From contig CAZKCG010000005.1 in assembly GCA_964551445.1 (NCBI GenBank), positions 1-64,000 on the forward strand: a stretch of DNA of 64,000 nt. Reading direction: 5' to 3'. The notes beneath the pieces were generated by a model. It was not told where the DNA came from, ran no database searches, and was given only the letters and a program-made list of their open reading frames with translations. The position numbers and the translations under genes are program-made. Of this stretch, positions 1 through 6,686 are shown in pieces. How positions within the stretch are numbered: the first letter of the stretch is position 1; the number at the start of each line of letters is the position of its first letter. Origin of the DNA: DAOPXV01 sp964551445. Its GTDB lineage: Bacteria > Muiribacteriota > UBA9980.

Positions 1-900
1 GGTCAGTTTGAATGTGATGTTATTAAGAGTTAGGGGGGTCATGACTTCGGTGAACGTGACGGCTATCTTTTTATTGACCGCTACGAGGCTTTCGGCTTTG
101 GCGGCATCGGTGTAGGTCACCGTGGGGGCCGTTGTGTCCGAGGCGGCGCTTGTCGTGAAGGTCCAGGTGTAGGTGGAGGCGAGCGCGTTTCCGGCGAGGT
201 CGGTCGCGGCTTTGTTTATCGCGGAGGTATAGGTGGTGTTGGGCGCGAGATCGCTGTTCGGGGTGAAGCTCGCGACAAGGCCGAAGTTTGTGACGGTACC
301 GGCGACGGATGATCCGCCCCCGGTCAGGGTGAAGGTAACATTTGTGATGGTGACCGAGTTCATGCCTTCGGTGAAAGTGACGGCTATCTTCTTGTTGACG
401 GCCACGAGAGTGCTGCCGTTCGCGGGATCGGTGGATGTAACGGCGGGCAGAGTTATGTCAGGCGCGGCGCCTGTCGTGAAGCTCCAGGTGAAATTAGCCG
501 CGAGCGTTTTGCCGCCGAGCGTCCTTGCGCCCGTGGTGATAGTGACGCTATAGACAGTGTTAATTAAAAGATTGCCGGTAGGCGTGAAATAAGCGATAAG
601 GCCGCCGTCATAACTGACGGTTCCTCCGACCGGAACTCCGTTGCCTGTTTTAACTAAAAAGGTCTCGGTGTTGATCGTAGCGGGGGCCATGGCCTCGCTG
701 AAAGTGGCGGAGATCTTTTTATTGATGGACACGCCGAGTTCACCATTGGAGACACCGGTTGAAGTGACCGTAGGCGCGTCAGGCAATACTCCCGTAGAAC
801 CCTGATTGGAATCGTCGCTGCTGAAGCAGCCGGCGAATAAGAAAACACCCAGAATTAAGATGTACAGAAAATAATTTTGACGCACTTTGAATACCTTCAT
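1..900 (-). CDS. Big_5 (SbsA Ig-like) repeat lipoprotein, C-terminus off window
   Basis: This is the first 300 codons of a gene whose 3' end lies beyond the left edge. It starts at an ATG (898-900, minus) 8 nt after a clean AAGGAG. The N-terminus is a lipoprotein signal ending in the lipobox FLFAGC, so the protein is probably anchored in an envelope membrane facing outwards. Then come about 110-residue repeats, each opening with a motif like VAVNKKIAVTFTEGM and closing with a motif like TYTWTFTTSA, typical of the Big_5 bacterial Ig-like domain. It is a close paralog of the protein at 18481-19560 and shares its upstream sigma-54 promoter and triple 33-bp repeats. Surface or structural role inferred; ligand unknown. 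Confidence 0.88.
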   Translation of the reverse strand, partial: MKVFKVRQNYFLYILILGVFLFAGCFSSDDSNQGSTGVLPDAPTVTSTGVSNGELGVSINKKISATFSEAMAPATINTETFLVKTGNGVPVGGTVSYDGGLIAYFTPTGNLLINTVYSVTITTGARTLGGKTLAANFTWSFTTGAAPDITLPAVTSTDPANGSTLVAVNKKIAVTFTEGMNSVTITNVTFTLTGGGSSVAGTVTNFGLVASFTPNSDLAPNTTYTSAINKAATDLAGNALASTYTWTFTTSAASDTTAPTVTYTDAAKAESLVAVNKKIAVTFTEVMTPLTLNNITFKLT

Positions 901-1002
901 AAATAATACTCCTTTTTCTGCGCATGGCAGGTTTTTATTGATGTTTATAACATCCGATTGAAATTGGAAATGCCGCTTTCGGCAGATCACAGTTCTTCTA
1001 AC

Positions 1003-1018
1003 TGCATAATGCATGCCA
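1003..1018 (-). promoter_or_regulatory. sigma-54 (-24/-12) promoter of the Big_5 lipoprotein gene
   Basis: Read on the minus strand the site is TGGCATGCATTATGCA. The invariant GG (-24) and GC (-12) are exactly 10 nt apart, and 14 of 16 positions agree with TGGCACGN4TTGCA. Transcription would start near 992, giving an untranslated leader of about 90 nt. The paralogous gene at 19560 has the same site with a better match. Confidence 0.82.
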
Positions 1019-1217
1019 TGAAAAAGCCGGAAAAGACGAGTGATTCAGTGAGAACTTATGGCGGATATGGATAAATTGGGTCAAAAGATAATAAAAAAAA
1101 CAGAGAGTCGATCAGCCAAATTGAGTTTTTTTGAGGCCGGAAGTGCAAACACTACTTTTGACAGGGTATTTGAGCCTTGCTGGAAATCGGGGTAAATACT
1201 CTTTGGAACCCTTCGGC

Positions 1218-1299
1218 TTTACGATTTGTTTCAGGAGCGGCTTTGTGGCGTTTACGATTTGTTTCATTTTGGGCGTTTCAGCGTTTACGATTTGTTTCA
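1218..1299 (-). promoter_or_regulatory. three 33-bp-phased activator sites upstream of the sigma-54 promoter
   Basis: TTTACGATTTGTTTCA occurs three times without mismatch at 1218-1233, 1251-1266 and 1284-1299, each exactly 33 bp (about three helical turns) from the next. The block is about 200 bp upstream of the sigma-54 promoter at 1003-1018, where enhancer-binding proteins normally bind. The short open frames across this block only translate the repeat and are not genes. Function as an upstream activating sequence is inferred from position, phasing and recurrence at 19794-19875. Confidence 0.75.
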
Positions 1300-1361
1300 A
1301 TGGACGGGGGGAATAAAGTTTTGTTGACGCACATGAAAGCGGTAAAAAAGCTGCGAAAATC

Positions 1362-1390
1362 GTGACAACATTATGAATTTATGATATAAT
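1362..1390 (+). promoter_or_regulatory. sigma-70 promoter of the DUF2281-like antitoxin gene
   Basis: GTGACA (-35) and TATAAT (-10) are separated by 17 nt, with an extended TGA before the -10. The same GTGACA-N17-TATAAT arrangement precedes the HEPN gene at 6340-6368. Confidence 0.75.
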
Positions 1391-1422
1391 AATCATTGGA
1401 AAAGAATAAAGCGAGGTTGTTT

Positions 1423-1617
1423 ATGAGTTACAAAACCTTAATTCAAAAGGAAATCAAGAGAATGCCTGAAGAAATGCTTGGTGAGGTTATTGATTTCATA
1501 AGATTTTTACAATTGAAAATGGTCAAAGAAAGGTTTGACATTTCTTTTGCAAGCGAATCGTCTTTGAAAAAAGATTGGATGAAGCCAGAGGAAGACGAAG
1601 CATGGAAAAATTTGTAA
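1423..1617 (+). CDS. DUF2281-like antitoxin
   Basis: A 64-residue protein beginning MSYKTLIQKEIKRM. It has the amphipathic N-terminal helix pattern (LIQKEIKRMPEEMLGEVIDFIRFL) and the acidic tail (SLKKDWMKPEEDEAWKNL) of DUF2281-type antitoxins, normally paired with a MazF/PemK or RelE toxin. The start at 1423 follows GCGAGG; an in-frame TTG at 1396 lies at the predicted transcription start and is less likely. Its stop overlaps the start of a PemK-like frame at 1602, the coupling expected of a toxin-antitoxin pair, but that toxin is destroyed. The antitoxin probably persists as an orphan. Confidence 0.7.
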   Translation: MSYKTLIQKEIKRMPEEMLGEVIDFIRFLQLKMVKERFDISFASESSLKKDWMKPEEDEAWKNL

Positions 1618-1810
1618 AAGGCGATATCGTTGTTGTTCCGCGCTTGAAACCGCAATTGGCTTGTACGAAGATGGCGTGAATGCCGAAATAATACTGAAAA
1701 GAACCGGCTACACCGTCAAAGAAGTAAAAGAAGAGATAAAGAGGCGTAATCAGCTTGCGAAGCAGGCGGCACAACCGCTAAATCTTCATAGAAACATCGA
1801 TAAAACTTAA
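1602..1810 (+). pseudogene. PemK/MazF toxin N-terminus joined out of frame to an Rpn-like C-terminal tail
   Basis: The frame opening at 1602 reads MEKFVKGDIVVVP, the usual start of PemK/MazF-family RNases, overlapping the antitoxin stop. After 13 codons the similarity ends and the frame stops at 1677-1679. From 1640 another frame encodes 56 residues including ETAIGLYEDGVNAEIILKRT, resembling the C-terminal tail of Rpn-family nucleases such as the one at 4637-5717. The simplest reading is a deletion that fused remnants of two different cassettes. No active toxin is expected. Confidence 0.6.
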
Positions 1811-1820
1811 TAAATATACC

Positions 1821-1869
1821 AAAAGACATTCACTAAATTCTGAAATACGGAAGAAGTGGATGTCTTTTT
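1821..1869 (+). terminator. intrinsic terminator
   Basis: AAAAGACATTCACT pairs with AGTGGATGTCTTTTT around a 20-nt loop and ends in a T-run. Hairpins of the same AAAGACAT...ATGTCTTTTT kind end other cassettes of the island (3366-3397, 6129-6162, 8552-8607). Confidence 0.7.
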
Positions 1870-2137
1870 CCATTGTTAATGGTAAAATAAAATCCCCGGT
1901 TTAGGGTCACTTAAATTCCCCAGGTAAATTAGATTTTTCTAATATAGGCGCGCCAGAGCATGCGCGACCCGCAGGAGGCGGGGAGTGCCGCTGGAGCCAG
2001 ATGGACGATGCGCCTGAGGCGCAAGTGTCGGCGGAGCCAGGGATGGCGTGAGCCGACGGGCGAGAAGCGGCCATTTAAAAAGAGCGAGCGAAGCGAGACT
2101 ACCTTATCATATAAAAAAAGTTAAGGTATCCGTTATG

Positions 2138-2268
2138 GATAACAAATTTTTTTTGAGGGGTGTGTCGGAGCCGCCGGCGCCACGGATGGCGAGGAGGCGG
2201 CGAGACACAAGTTGCGCGAATTCATGGATGAATTCGCGACGACGTCCCCGAGAAAAATATTTGTTATC
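2138..2268 (+). repeat. structured repeat element A, copy 1 (terminal inverted repeats)
   Basis: The ends GATAACAAATTTTTTTTGAG and ATATTTGTTATC are inverted repeats continued by GGGG/CCCC. Inside is one arm closed by GTGTCGG and CGAGACAC and a second arm, GCGCGAATTCAT pairing with ATGAATTCGCG. The whole folds as an outer stem carrying two hairpins. Five other copies keep this architecture with different bases in the arms. Confidence 0.82.
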
Positions 2269-2423
2269 ATGAAGGAACACAGATGAATGTCCTGCTTTAG
2301 CGGTCTTCGTTGAACATAATAAATCTGCCAAGGGCGGGGGCCCCTGAGAATGCTGAAAACTAAATAAAACTCGATCCCGCAAAGAAGAAGCGCAGTTTCA
2401 AAAAGATCCCGGATGTCCGAATC

Positions 2424-2453
2424 TTGCAAAAACCTGAAAGCTTATGATATAAT
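2424..2453 (+). promoter_or_regulatory. sigma-70 promoter at the end of repeat module B, copy 1
   Basis: TTGCAA and TATAAT are 18 nt apart and belong to the repeat. Six nt after the -10 the sequence reads ATAATAAGC, where other copies have an ATG start. The frame from there stops after 22 codons, so the gene once driven by this copy appears lost. Confidence 0.65.
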
Positions 2454-2620
2454 ATAAGCATAATAAGCAAAAAATCAACGAAAACCATAGATAAAACGGA
2501 GCCACCGCAATTTCATTCATACACTAGCTAAGGTTTCCGTGGTACTCTCCGGAAACGACGGCGCCGATGCTCGCAAATATCAGGAAAAAAAGTAAAAGAA
2601 GCTATCGAGGAGGCAGCGAA
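2454..2620 (+). pseudogene. decayed gene between promoter and solo hicB
   Basis: Between the promoter and hicB, short stretches look formerly coding. GNDGADARKYQEKK and KVKEAIEEAAK can be joined only by a frameshift at a run of seven A, and the second stretch ends in a TGA overlapping the hicB start. This is the normal place of the toxin partner, but what remains is too little to assign to a family. Confidence 0.35.
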
Positions 2621-2860
2621 ATGAAAAAATCCGACAGATACATCAAGATAGTCGAATGGTCCGACGAAGACAACTGTTTCATCGGTACATGCCCCGAACT
2701 TTTTTACGGCGGCTGCCATGGTGACGATCCTAAAGCTGTATTCGCCGAGTTATGCGACATTGTCGATGAGATCGTTGAGATCCACGAAAAAGATGGAACG
2801 CCGCTTCCCGCCCCTATCACAAGCCACGACGTAATAGACGCCTTGCGAAAAGTAGCTTGA
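2621..2860 (+). CDS. hicB: HicB-family antitoxin, solo
   Basis: A 79-residue protein with the HicB partial RNase H-like fold: DRYIKIVEWSDEDNCFIGTC followed by PELFYGGCHGDDPKAVFAEL, then a helix and a Pro-rich end. The start at 2621 has GAGGAGG seven nt upstream. A longer upstream frame from 2567 has no ribosome site and is rejected. HicB proteins bind and neutralise HicA mRNA interferases and often repress their own operon, but no intact HicA lies next to this one. It may be an orphan or act on a HicA elsewhere in the island. Confidence 0.8.
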   Translation: MKKSDRYIKIVEWSDEDNCFIGTCPELFYGGCHGDDPKAVFAELCDIVDEIVEIHEKDGTPLPAPITSHDVIDALRKVA

Positions 2861-2992
2861 TAATAAGTTTTCGAAGAGTAGATCATCACCTTTAAATATT
2901 CCCGCAGATCATACGGTTTAATCGCCGGCGGTTTTACAATGTGATGAGCGGTTGGTGAAAGAATTCATGAAAAAAGGCAAGGAAATCATAGC

Positions 2993-3307
2993 ATGGCTAA
3001 AATCCCGGCTGGCGTAGTAAACGCGGTAAAAAAATTTAAAGAAGCTGTGAAATCGCGTCTTGACGTGAAGAAGGTTTTCATATTCGGGTCTTATGCCAAA
3101 GGAAACTTCACGAAAGACAGCGACATCGACGTTTGCGTGATAGCGGATAGAGTCGAGAATAATTTCATGGCGATGTTTGATATTGCGCCTCTTTCCATAG
3201 GAGTCGACCTCAGAATAGAGCCTGTCGTTTTTTCATATGACGATTACAGAGAGCGCATATCCTGCGGGTTGCTCGGCGAAGTAAAACGCTATGGCGTGGA
3301 AGTGTAG
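2993..3307 (+). CDS. MNT-type minimal nucleotidyltransferase
   Basis: A 104-residue protein with the polymerase-beta nucleotidyltransferase signature GSYAKGNFTKDSDID near residues 32-46; the two aspartates of DxD bind the metal. Small MNT proteins usually act as antitoxins of HEPN RNases by modifying them with AMP. No HEPN partner is adjacent, so here it is solo. Just upstream (2905-2945) is a short relic, RRSYGLIAGGF, like the end of a DUF2281-type antitoxin, suggesting the neighbouring gene was lost. The ribosome site is weak (AAGGAAATC before the ATG). Confidence 0.82.
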   Translation: MAKIPAGVVNAVKKFKEAVKSRLDVKKVFIFGSYAKGNFTKDSDIDVCVIADRVENNFMAMFDIAPLSIGVDLRIEPVVFSYDDYRERISCGLLGEVKRYGVEV

Positions 3308-3365
3308 AAAGTTTCATGGAAATTGGCTGAAACTTCATAAAAACACTAAATAAACTCATAAATAA

Positions 3366-3397
3366 GGCATTCTGGCTTTGCGCCGGGATGTCTTTTT
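3366..3397 (+). terminator. intrinsic terminator after the MNT gene
   Basis: GGCATTCTGG pairs with CCGGGATGTC around CTTTGCG and is followed by TTTTT. Confidence 0.7.
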
Positions 3398-3527
3398 CTA
3401 TTTCCGGAGCACAGAAAACTTCGCTCTCGGCAAATCTGTGACAGCGAAAATTCAAACATATATAATAAAATTGGGCTTATTCAGATACTTAGCCAGGACA
3501 AACTGCGGAACCCTAAAATTTCCGCAA

Positions 3528-3705
3528 GATAATAAAAAAGCAAAGGAGGCCGCCGTGTCGCCGATGCCATGGACGACGCGCCTGAGGCGCAAGTGCCGCG
3601 ATGCCATGGATGGCAAGGAGCGGCGGGCCGAGAGCCGCCGAGATACAAGCTGCGAAAATTCACGAGGAATTTTCGACAGCGTACCCGGAAAAATATTTTG
3701 TTATC
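3528..3705 (+). repeat. structured repeat element A, copy 2
   Basis: The right end (AAAAATATTTTGTTATC) is well kept and the left end (GATAATAAAAAAG) is worn. The second arm is GCTGCGAAAATTC - ACGAG - GAATTTTCGACAGC, a perfect stem whose closing pairs (GCTG/CAGC) differ from those of copies 3 (GTTG/CAAC) and 5 (GTGG/CCAC) on both sides at once. The first arm is enlarged by an inserted palindromic unit containing GCGCCTGAGGCGC. Confidence 0.75.
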
Positions 3706-3854
3706 ATTAAGGCAAACAGATGAATGTCCAGCCGTTCTTCGTTGAACTTAATAAATCTGCCGAGGGCGGGGGCCCCTGAGAATGCTGAAAAACAATAAAA
3801 CTCGATCCCGCAAAGAAGAAGCGCAGTTTCAAAGAGATGCCGGATGTCAGAATC

Positions 3855-3883
3855 TTGCAAAAAGCTGAAAACTATGATATAAT
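3855..3883 (+). promoter_or_regulatory. sigma-70 promoter of hicAB (module B end), leaderless geometry
   Basis: TTGCAA, 17 nt, then TATAAT with extended TGA. The -10 ends at 3883, so transcription should start at about 3890, which is the A of the hicA ATG. Confidence 0.8.
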
Positions 3884-3889
3884 ATGACT

Positions 3890-4084
3890 ATGAAGGTAAA
3901 AGACATCATCAAAATGATTGAAAAAGATGGATGGTATCTTGTAGCGACCAAAGGAAGCCACAGGCAATATAAGAATTTAAATAAACCGGGCCGTGTAACT
4001 ATTTCCGGTCATCTTAATGACGACATAGCGGCCGGCACTCTTAACAGTGTTATGAAACAGGCTCAGATCAAGGGGGTAAGATAA
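3890..4084 (+). CDS. hicA: HicA toxin (mRNA interferase)
   Basis: A 64-residue double-stranded-RNA-binding-like toxin that cleaves mRNA. The HicA motif is clear: DIIKMIEKDGWYLVATKGSH with the catalytic histidine in GSHRQYKN, then a typical C-terminal segment ending KQAQIKGVR. The ATG at 3890 is preferred over 3884 because the -10 box ends at 3883, which would place 3884 upstream of the transcript; this makes the message leaderless. One base separates it from hicB. Length and motifs fit an intact toxin. Confidence 0.9.
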   Translation: MKVKDIIKMIEKDGWYLVATKGSHRQYKNLNKPGRVTISGHLNDDIAAGTLNSVMKQAQIKGVR

Positions 4085-4085
4085 G

Positions 4086-4295
4086 ATGCGTCGTTTTCTT
4101 GTTGTGATAGAAAAAGCAAAAGGCAATTATTGCGCATATTCTCCGGATCTTCCCGGGTGCGTCACCACGGGCCGTGATCCTGATGAAACCAGAAAAAATA
4201 TGCATGAAGCCATAGAACTACATATACAGGGGCTTTTGGAAGACAATTTGCCCATACCCGAACCGTCTTCGGAAGCGGATTATATTGCCGTATAA
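4086..4295 (+). CDS. hicB: HicB antitoxin
   Basis: A 69-residue partner of the preceding HicA, one base downstream of its stop. It shows the HicB core: a first strand (FLVVIEKAKGNYCAYSPDLP) with the PDLPGC signature, then GRDPDETRKNMHEAIELHI and a PIPEPSS end. It lacks a C-terminal DNA-binding domain, so repression of the operon would need another factor. It binds HicA and blocks its active site (family knowledge). Confidence 0.9.
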   Translation: MRRFLVVIEKAKGNYCAYSPDLPGCVTTGRDPDETRKNMHEAIELHIQGLLEDNLPIPEPSSEADYIAV

Positions 4296-4383
4296 ATAAG
4301 TGGAAAAGCTGAAAGCTATACGCAAACTCAAAAGGTTGTTGCTCCAATAAAATTTATTCGCGATGAAATATATGGAGGCAAAA

Positions 4384-4587
4384 ATGGGAAATCTAGCTAA
4401 AATACATCAAATAGACGCCGTTCGCGAAGAAGCTATTAATATTCTTTCTAAAGAGTTCGGGATAGCAAAGACAGCAGTTTTATTAAGAGAAAACATGAGC
4501 GGCAAAAGCGATTATTTAAAGACGAAGAAGATTATTAACGCGGGTAAAAGCGCCCGTACGATCTACAATGAAATGAAATTAAAATAA
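4384..4587 (+). CDS. small antitoxin-like protein of unknown family
   Basis: A 67-residue, mostly helical protein with TGGAGG before the ATG at 4384. The segment LLRENMSGKSDYLKTK resembles small proteins with the pattern G-x-GDYTxxR found next to RelE- or PIN-type toxins. No partner toxin is adjacent: the next gene is a broken Rpn nuclease. It may be an orphan antitoxin. The family assignment is uncertain. Confidence 0.45.
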   Translation: MGNLAKIHQIDAVREEAINILSKEFGIAKTAVLLRENMSGKSDYLKTKKIINAGKSARTIYNEMKLK

Positions 4588-4891
4588 TTGAGACATCGGT
4601 AAAAGCCTCATAAAGACATCCACGAAAATCCTGGATATGGAGTTTGGATTGTCTTTTTCGTTTTTAGAAGATCTGGTAAAGACATTCGTGAAAGAGCGGT
4701 TCGTAAAAGGCGTGGATTTCTCGACGCTGAAAGAGCTGAAGAATAAATACGTCACCGATGAGAATAAATACCGCGAAAACGACATAATATACGAAATAAA
4801 GATCAAAAACGAAACGCTGTATTTTTATATCCTGCTGGAATTTCAGTCTACGGTAGATAAATTCATGCCGGTGCGGATGCTGAGATACATA

Positions 4892-4961
4892 GGGATTCAA
4901 AATTCTTCAGAAGGAAGAATTTTAGAAGCCCTTGTCCAGCGACCGGAGGGAGTCGGGCATA
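4892..4961 (+). repeat. 70-bp palindrome-bearing insertion in the Rpn gene
   Basis: The insertion contains AAAATTCTTC and GAAGAATTTT separated by 5 nt, a perfect 10-bp stem. The flanks are CATA before it and CATA at its end, consistent with a 4-bp target duplication. Removing it restores an uninterrupted Rpn frame. Confidence 0.6.
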
Positions 4962-5073
4962 ATGCTATTCTATCAGGATCTGATAAAGAAGAGCGCGGCT
5001 AAGAAAGTGAAATTAGAGAAGCTGCCGGCGGTATTTCCGATTCTTCTGTATAATGGCGAAGATAAATGGCAGC

Positions 5074-5120
5074 CTCACGCCATCCCTGGCTCCGGCTGCA
5101 CTAGGGCCTCAGGCCCGTCG
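5074..5120 (-). repeat. palindromic repeat unit inserted in frame in a coding region
   Basis: Read on the minus strand, GGGCCTGAGGCCC, AGTGCAGCCGGAGCC and AGGGATGGCGTGAG follow each other, matching the intergenic palindromic units (GCGCCTGAGGCGC, GGAGCCAGGGATGGC). The arms differ from the intergenic copies on both sides (GGG/CCC for GCG/CGC). The insertion keeps the Rpn frame open. Confidence 0.7.
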
Positions 5121-5740
5121 GACACGCCTGTGGAACTGAAAGATCTGATAGAAGTTAGATACGAAGCGCTCGGGAAGTATATTCCTAACTTTGCATACTA
5201 CAAGATCATAGAGAATGAGTTTAGCCAGGAGAGTCTGAAGGAACTGAAAAGCATAAATGCATCTCTTTTTAGATTGGAGATGGCTGGGGATAAAGAAATA
5301 GGCAAGTGCGCATTACGGCTGACGAGGATACTGAAAAAAGAAGCTAATCCTGAGCTGAAAAGAGATTTCCGGCTGTGGCTGAACCAACTGATCAGAGGGT
5401 ACGGAATAAAACCGAAAGAAGTAGATAAAATAATAGACGAATTGGAGGCGGGCAAAGTGACGAATCTCGAAAGCAATATTAAGAAAATCAAAAAGGAATC
5501 AGAGGAAAAAGGCATTGAGAAAGGCATTGTGAAGGGTGTCGAGATAGGCACTGAGAGAACTCGCAAAGAAGAACGGGCAAAAGCTGCTAAAGAGCGTAAA
5601 GAAATAGCAAGAAAGATGCTTCTCAGAGGCGATAACGTTTCTGACGTTGCTGAAATAACCAGCCTTTCGGAAGCTGAAATAAAAAAGCTGAAAACTACGC
5701 TCAAAAAAGTCTCATAGCCGCTAAAGAGGAATAAATTATT

Positions 5741-6097
5741 ATGACCACAGAATCAAACAAACGGCCGGCTGCCTATAGTTCCGCCAAGCAACTGATCGAT
5801 TGTCGCAAGAAAGCTTCGATTGATGAAGCGTCAAGGCTGGAAGATGCACGACGCACAGGATATGTGGAAGCAGTCGCGGAAGCACTCGCGCACGAATATG
5901 AAGGCAAAGAAAACTACGCGCAGGTATATGCTGAGGCATATGTGCAGGCATACAATAAGGTAAACGTGCAGATATGCAAAAGCGCAACAGATAACGTCGA
6001 TATGGCACGCCAGATGTTGCTTTCCGGGATCGATGCGGCAATGGTTGCAAAATATTCCGGTGTATCTGAAGAAATGGTTAGAAAACTTAGTAAATAA
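5741..6097 (+). CDS. small protein resembling an Rpn C-terminal tail
   Basis: A 118-residue protein 23 nt after the Rpn gene. The first 80 residues are rich in Ala, Glu and Tyr and look helical; the end (MARQMLLSGIDAAMVAKYSG) matches in style the C-terminal helix-turn motif of Rpn proteins (compare IARKMLLRGDNVSDVAEITS upstream). It carries no nuclease residues. It may be an in-frame relic of a second Rpn gene or a small regulator made from the tail; Rpn genes are known to encode such short C-terminal products. Confidence 0.5.
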   Translation: MTTESNKRPAAYSSAKQLIDCRKKASIDEASRLEDARRTGYVEAVAEALAHEYEGKENYAQVYAEAYVQAYNKVNVQICKSATDNVDMARQMLLSGIDAAMVAKYSGVSEEMVRKLSK

Positions 6098-6128
6098 GCT
6101 CATAAAAACTGAATAAACTCATAAAAAA

Positions 6129-6162
6129 AGGCATCCTGGCATTACGCTCGGATGTCTTTTTT
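6129..6162 (+). terminator. intrinsic terminator
   Basis: GGCATCC pairs with GGATGTC around a 13-nt loop and is followed by six T. The bases after it up to about 6300 repeat the 3400-3530 segment and hold no gene. Confidence 0.7.
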
Positions 6163-6339
6163 CATTTCCGGACCATAGAAAACCTCGCTCTCCCAAAACC
6201 TGTAACAGCAGTAAAATCAAGCATATATAATAAAATTAGGCTGATTCAGATACTTAGCCAGGGTAAAAATGCGGAACCCTAAGATTTCCGCGACTTAGTA
6301 GAGCAAACAAAAATTACGTGGAAAAAAATAGATAAGCGA

Positions 6340-6368
6340 GTGACAATATTCAGATTATGTGATATAAT
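6340..6368 (+). promoter_or_regulatory. sigma-70 promoter of the HEPN-MNT pair
   Basis: GTGACA, 17 nt, then TATAAT (6363-6368). The predicted start of transcription (6375) lies on an ATT codon in frame with the HEPN protein, so the promoter abuts a truncated coding region. Confidence 0.7.
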
Positions 6369-6407
6369 TATTATATTGATGGCGGCAGGTATTTTTACTC
6401 TGTTTTT

Positions 6408-6686
6408 ATGTGTCATCTGGCGATCGAGAAAGCCCTGAAAGGTTTATTTCAGAAGGTCACGCAGAAAATGCCGGAGAAAACCCATAGTCTTGTTTATCTG
6501 GTCAAAGAGATGGGAATCAATCCTCCCGAAGAAATAGGGAAATTCATCGTAAAATTAAGTACTGCCAGCGTTGTTGTCAGATACCCTGAAGATACAGTGA
6601 AACTGCAGAAGGAATTCAATAAAACGGTCGTTAATGATTTTCTTGAAAAATCAAGAGAGGCGCTTGAGTGGATAAAAAAACAATAA
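6408..6686 (+). CDS. HEPN-domain protein, N-terminally truncated
   Basis: The frame from the ATG at 6408 gives 92 residues of a HEPN domain (CHLAIEKALKGLFQKV, KTHSLVYLVKEMGI, VRYPED). The same frame is open back to 6375 and reads GGRYFYSVFMCHLAIEKALK, the usual family sequence, so homology begins before the first ATG. About 20-25 normal N-terminal residues are missing and the promoter sits directly in front. HEPN proteins are RNase toxins of MNT/HEPN pairs. No classical R-x4-6-H is obvious, so it may be inactive or belong to the non-catalytic subgroup. It overlaps the MNT gene. Confidence 0.7.
   Translation: MCHLAIEKALKGLFQKVTQKMPEKTHSLVYLVKEMGINPPEEIGKFIVKLSTASVVVRYPEDTVKLQKEFNKTVVNDFLEKSREALEWIKKQ

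Larger units (their letters stand above)
1953..2453 (+). repeat. composite mosaic repeat, copy 1
   Basis: This gene-free stretch holds: (i) GC-rich palindromic units around GCGCCTGAGGCGC and GGAGCCAGGGATGGC (1953-2075); (ii) a lead-in from GAGCGAGCGAAGC to about 2137; (iii) the structured element at 2138-2268; (iv) a module from about 2281 carrying CTTCGTTGAAC, GGGCGGGGGCCCCTGA and AAACTCGATCCCGC; (v) a sigma-70 promoter at its 3' end. Related segments occur near 3.5, 7.7, 13.2, 14.3 and 17.4 kb. Open frames crossing it are repeat translation, not genes. Confidence 0.8.
3400..3883 (+). repeat. composite mosaic repeat, copy 2
   Basis: No gene is seen here. It starts with a stretch shared with 6170-6300 (CATATATAATAAAATT, GATACTTAGCCAGG, GCGGAACCCTAA), then structured element A (3528-3705), then module B ending in the promoter of hicAB. 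The long open frame across it (3378-3710) only translates the repeat. Confidence 0.75.
4637..5717 (+). pseudogene. Rpn-family PD-(D/E)XK nuclease gene broken by palindromic insertions
   Basis: Two frames together encode most of an Rpn/transposase-like PD-(D/E)XK nuclease: FVKGVDFSTL, YRENDIIYEIKIKNE and FYILLEFQSTVDK in the first, then LFYQDLIKKS, LPAVFPILLYNGEDKW and the charged tail ending MLLRGDNVSDVAEITSLSEA in the second. The usual N-terminal segment (HDxxFKxxFS) is missing. A 70-bp insertion at 4892-4961, flanked by CATA on both sides, shifts the frame between MLRYI and MLFYQDL. A second, 47-bp insertion (5074-5120) is in frame and adds HAIPGSGCTRASGPSD. Rpn proteins are linked to recombination or RNA/DNA cleavage; this copy is probably inactive. 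Confidence 0.78.

Noticed and set aside
1131..1365. Short open frames over the triple 33-bp repeat
   Set aside because: They only translate the repeat with an 11-residue period, on both strands, and have no ribosome sites.
2048..2429. Open frames of 70-98 codons across repeat copies (also near 3378-3860, 7160-7408, 13014-13463, 14331-14574, 17336-17584, 46558-46919)
   Set aside because: They lie in structured repeats, recur with frame changes between copies, and resemble no protein family.
4637..5717. Active transposon encoded by the Rpn gene
   Set aside because: Rpn proteins are sometimes labelled transposases, but there are no inverted repeats around this gene, it is frame-shifted and N-terminally truncated, and it is not near the ends of the structured elements.
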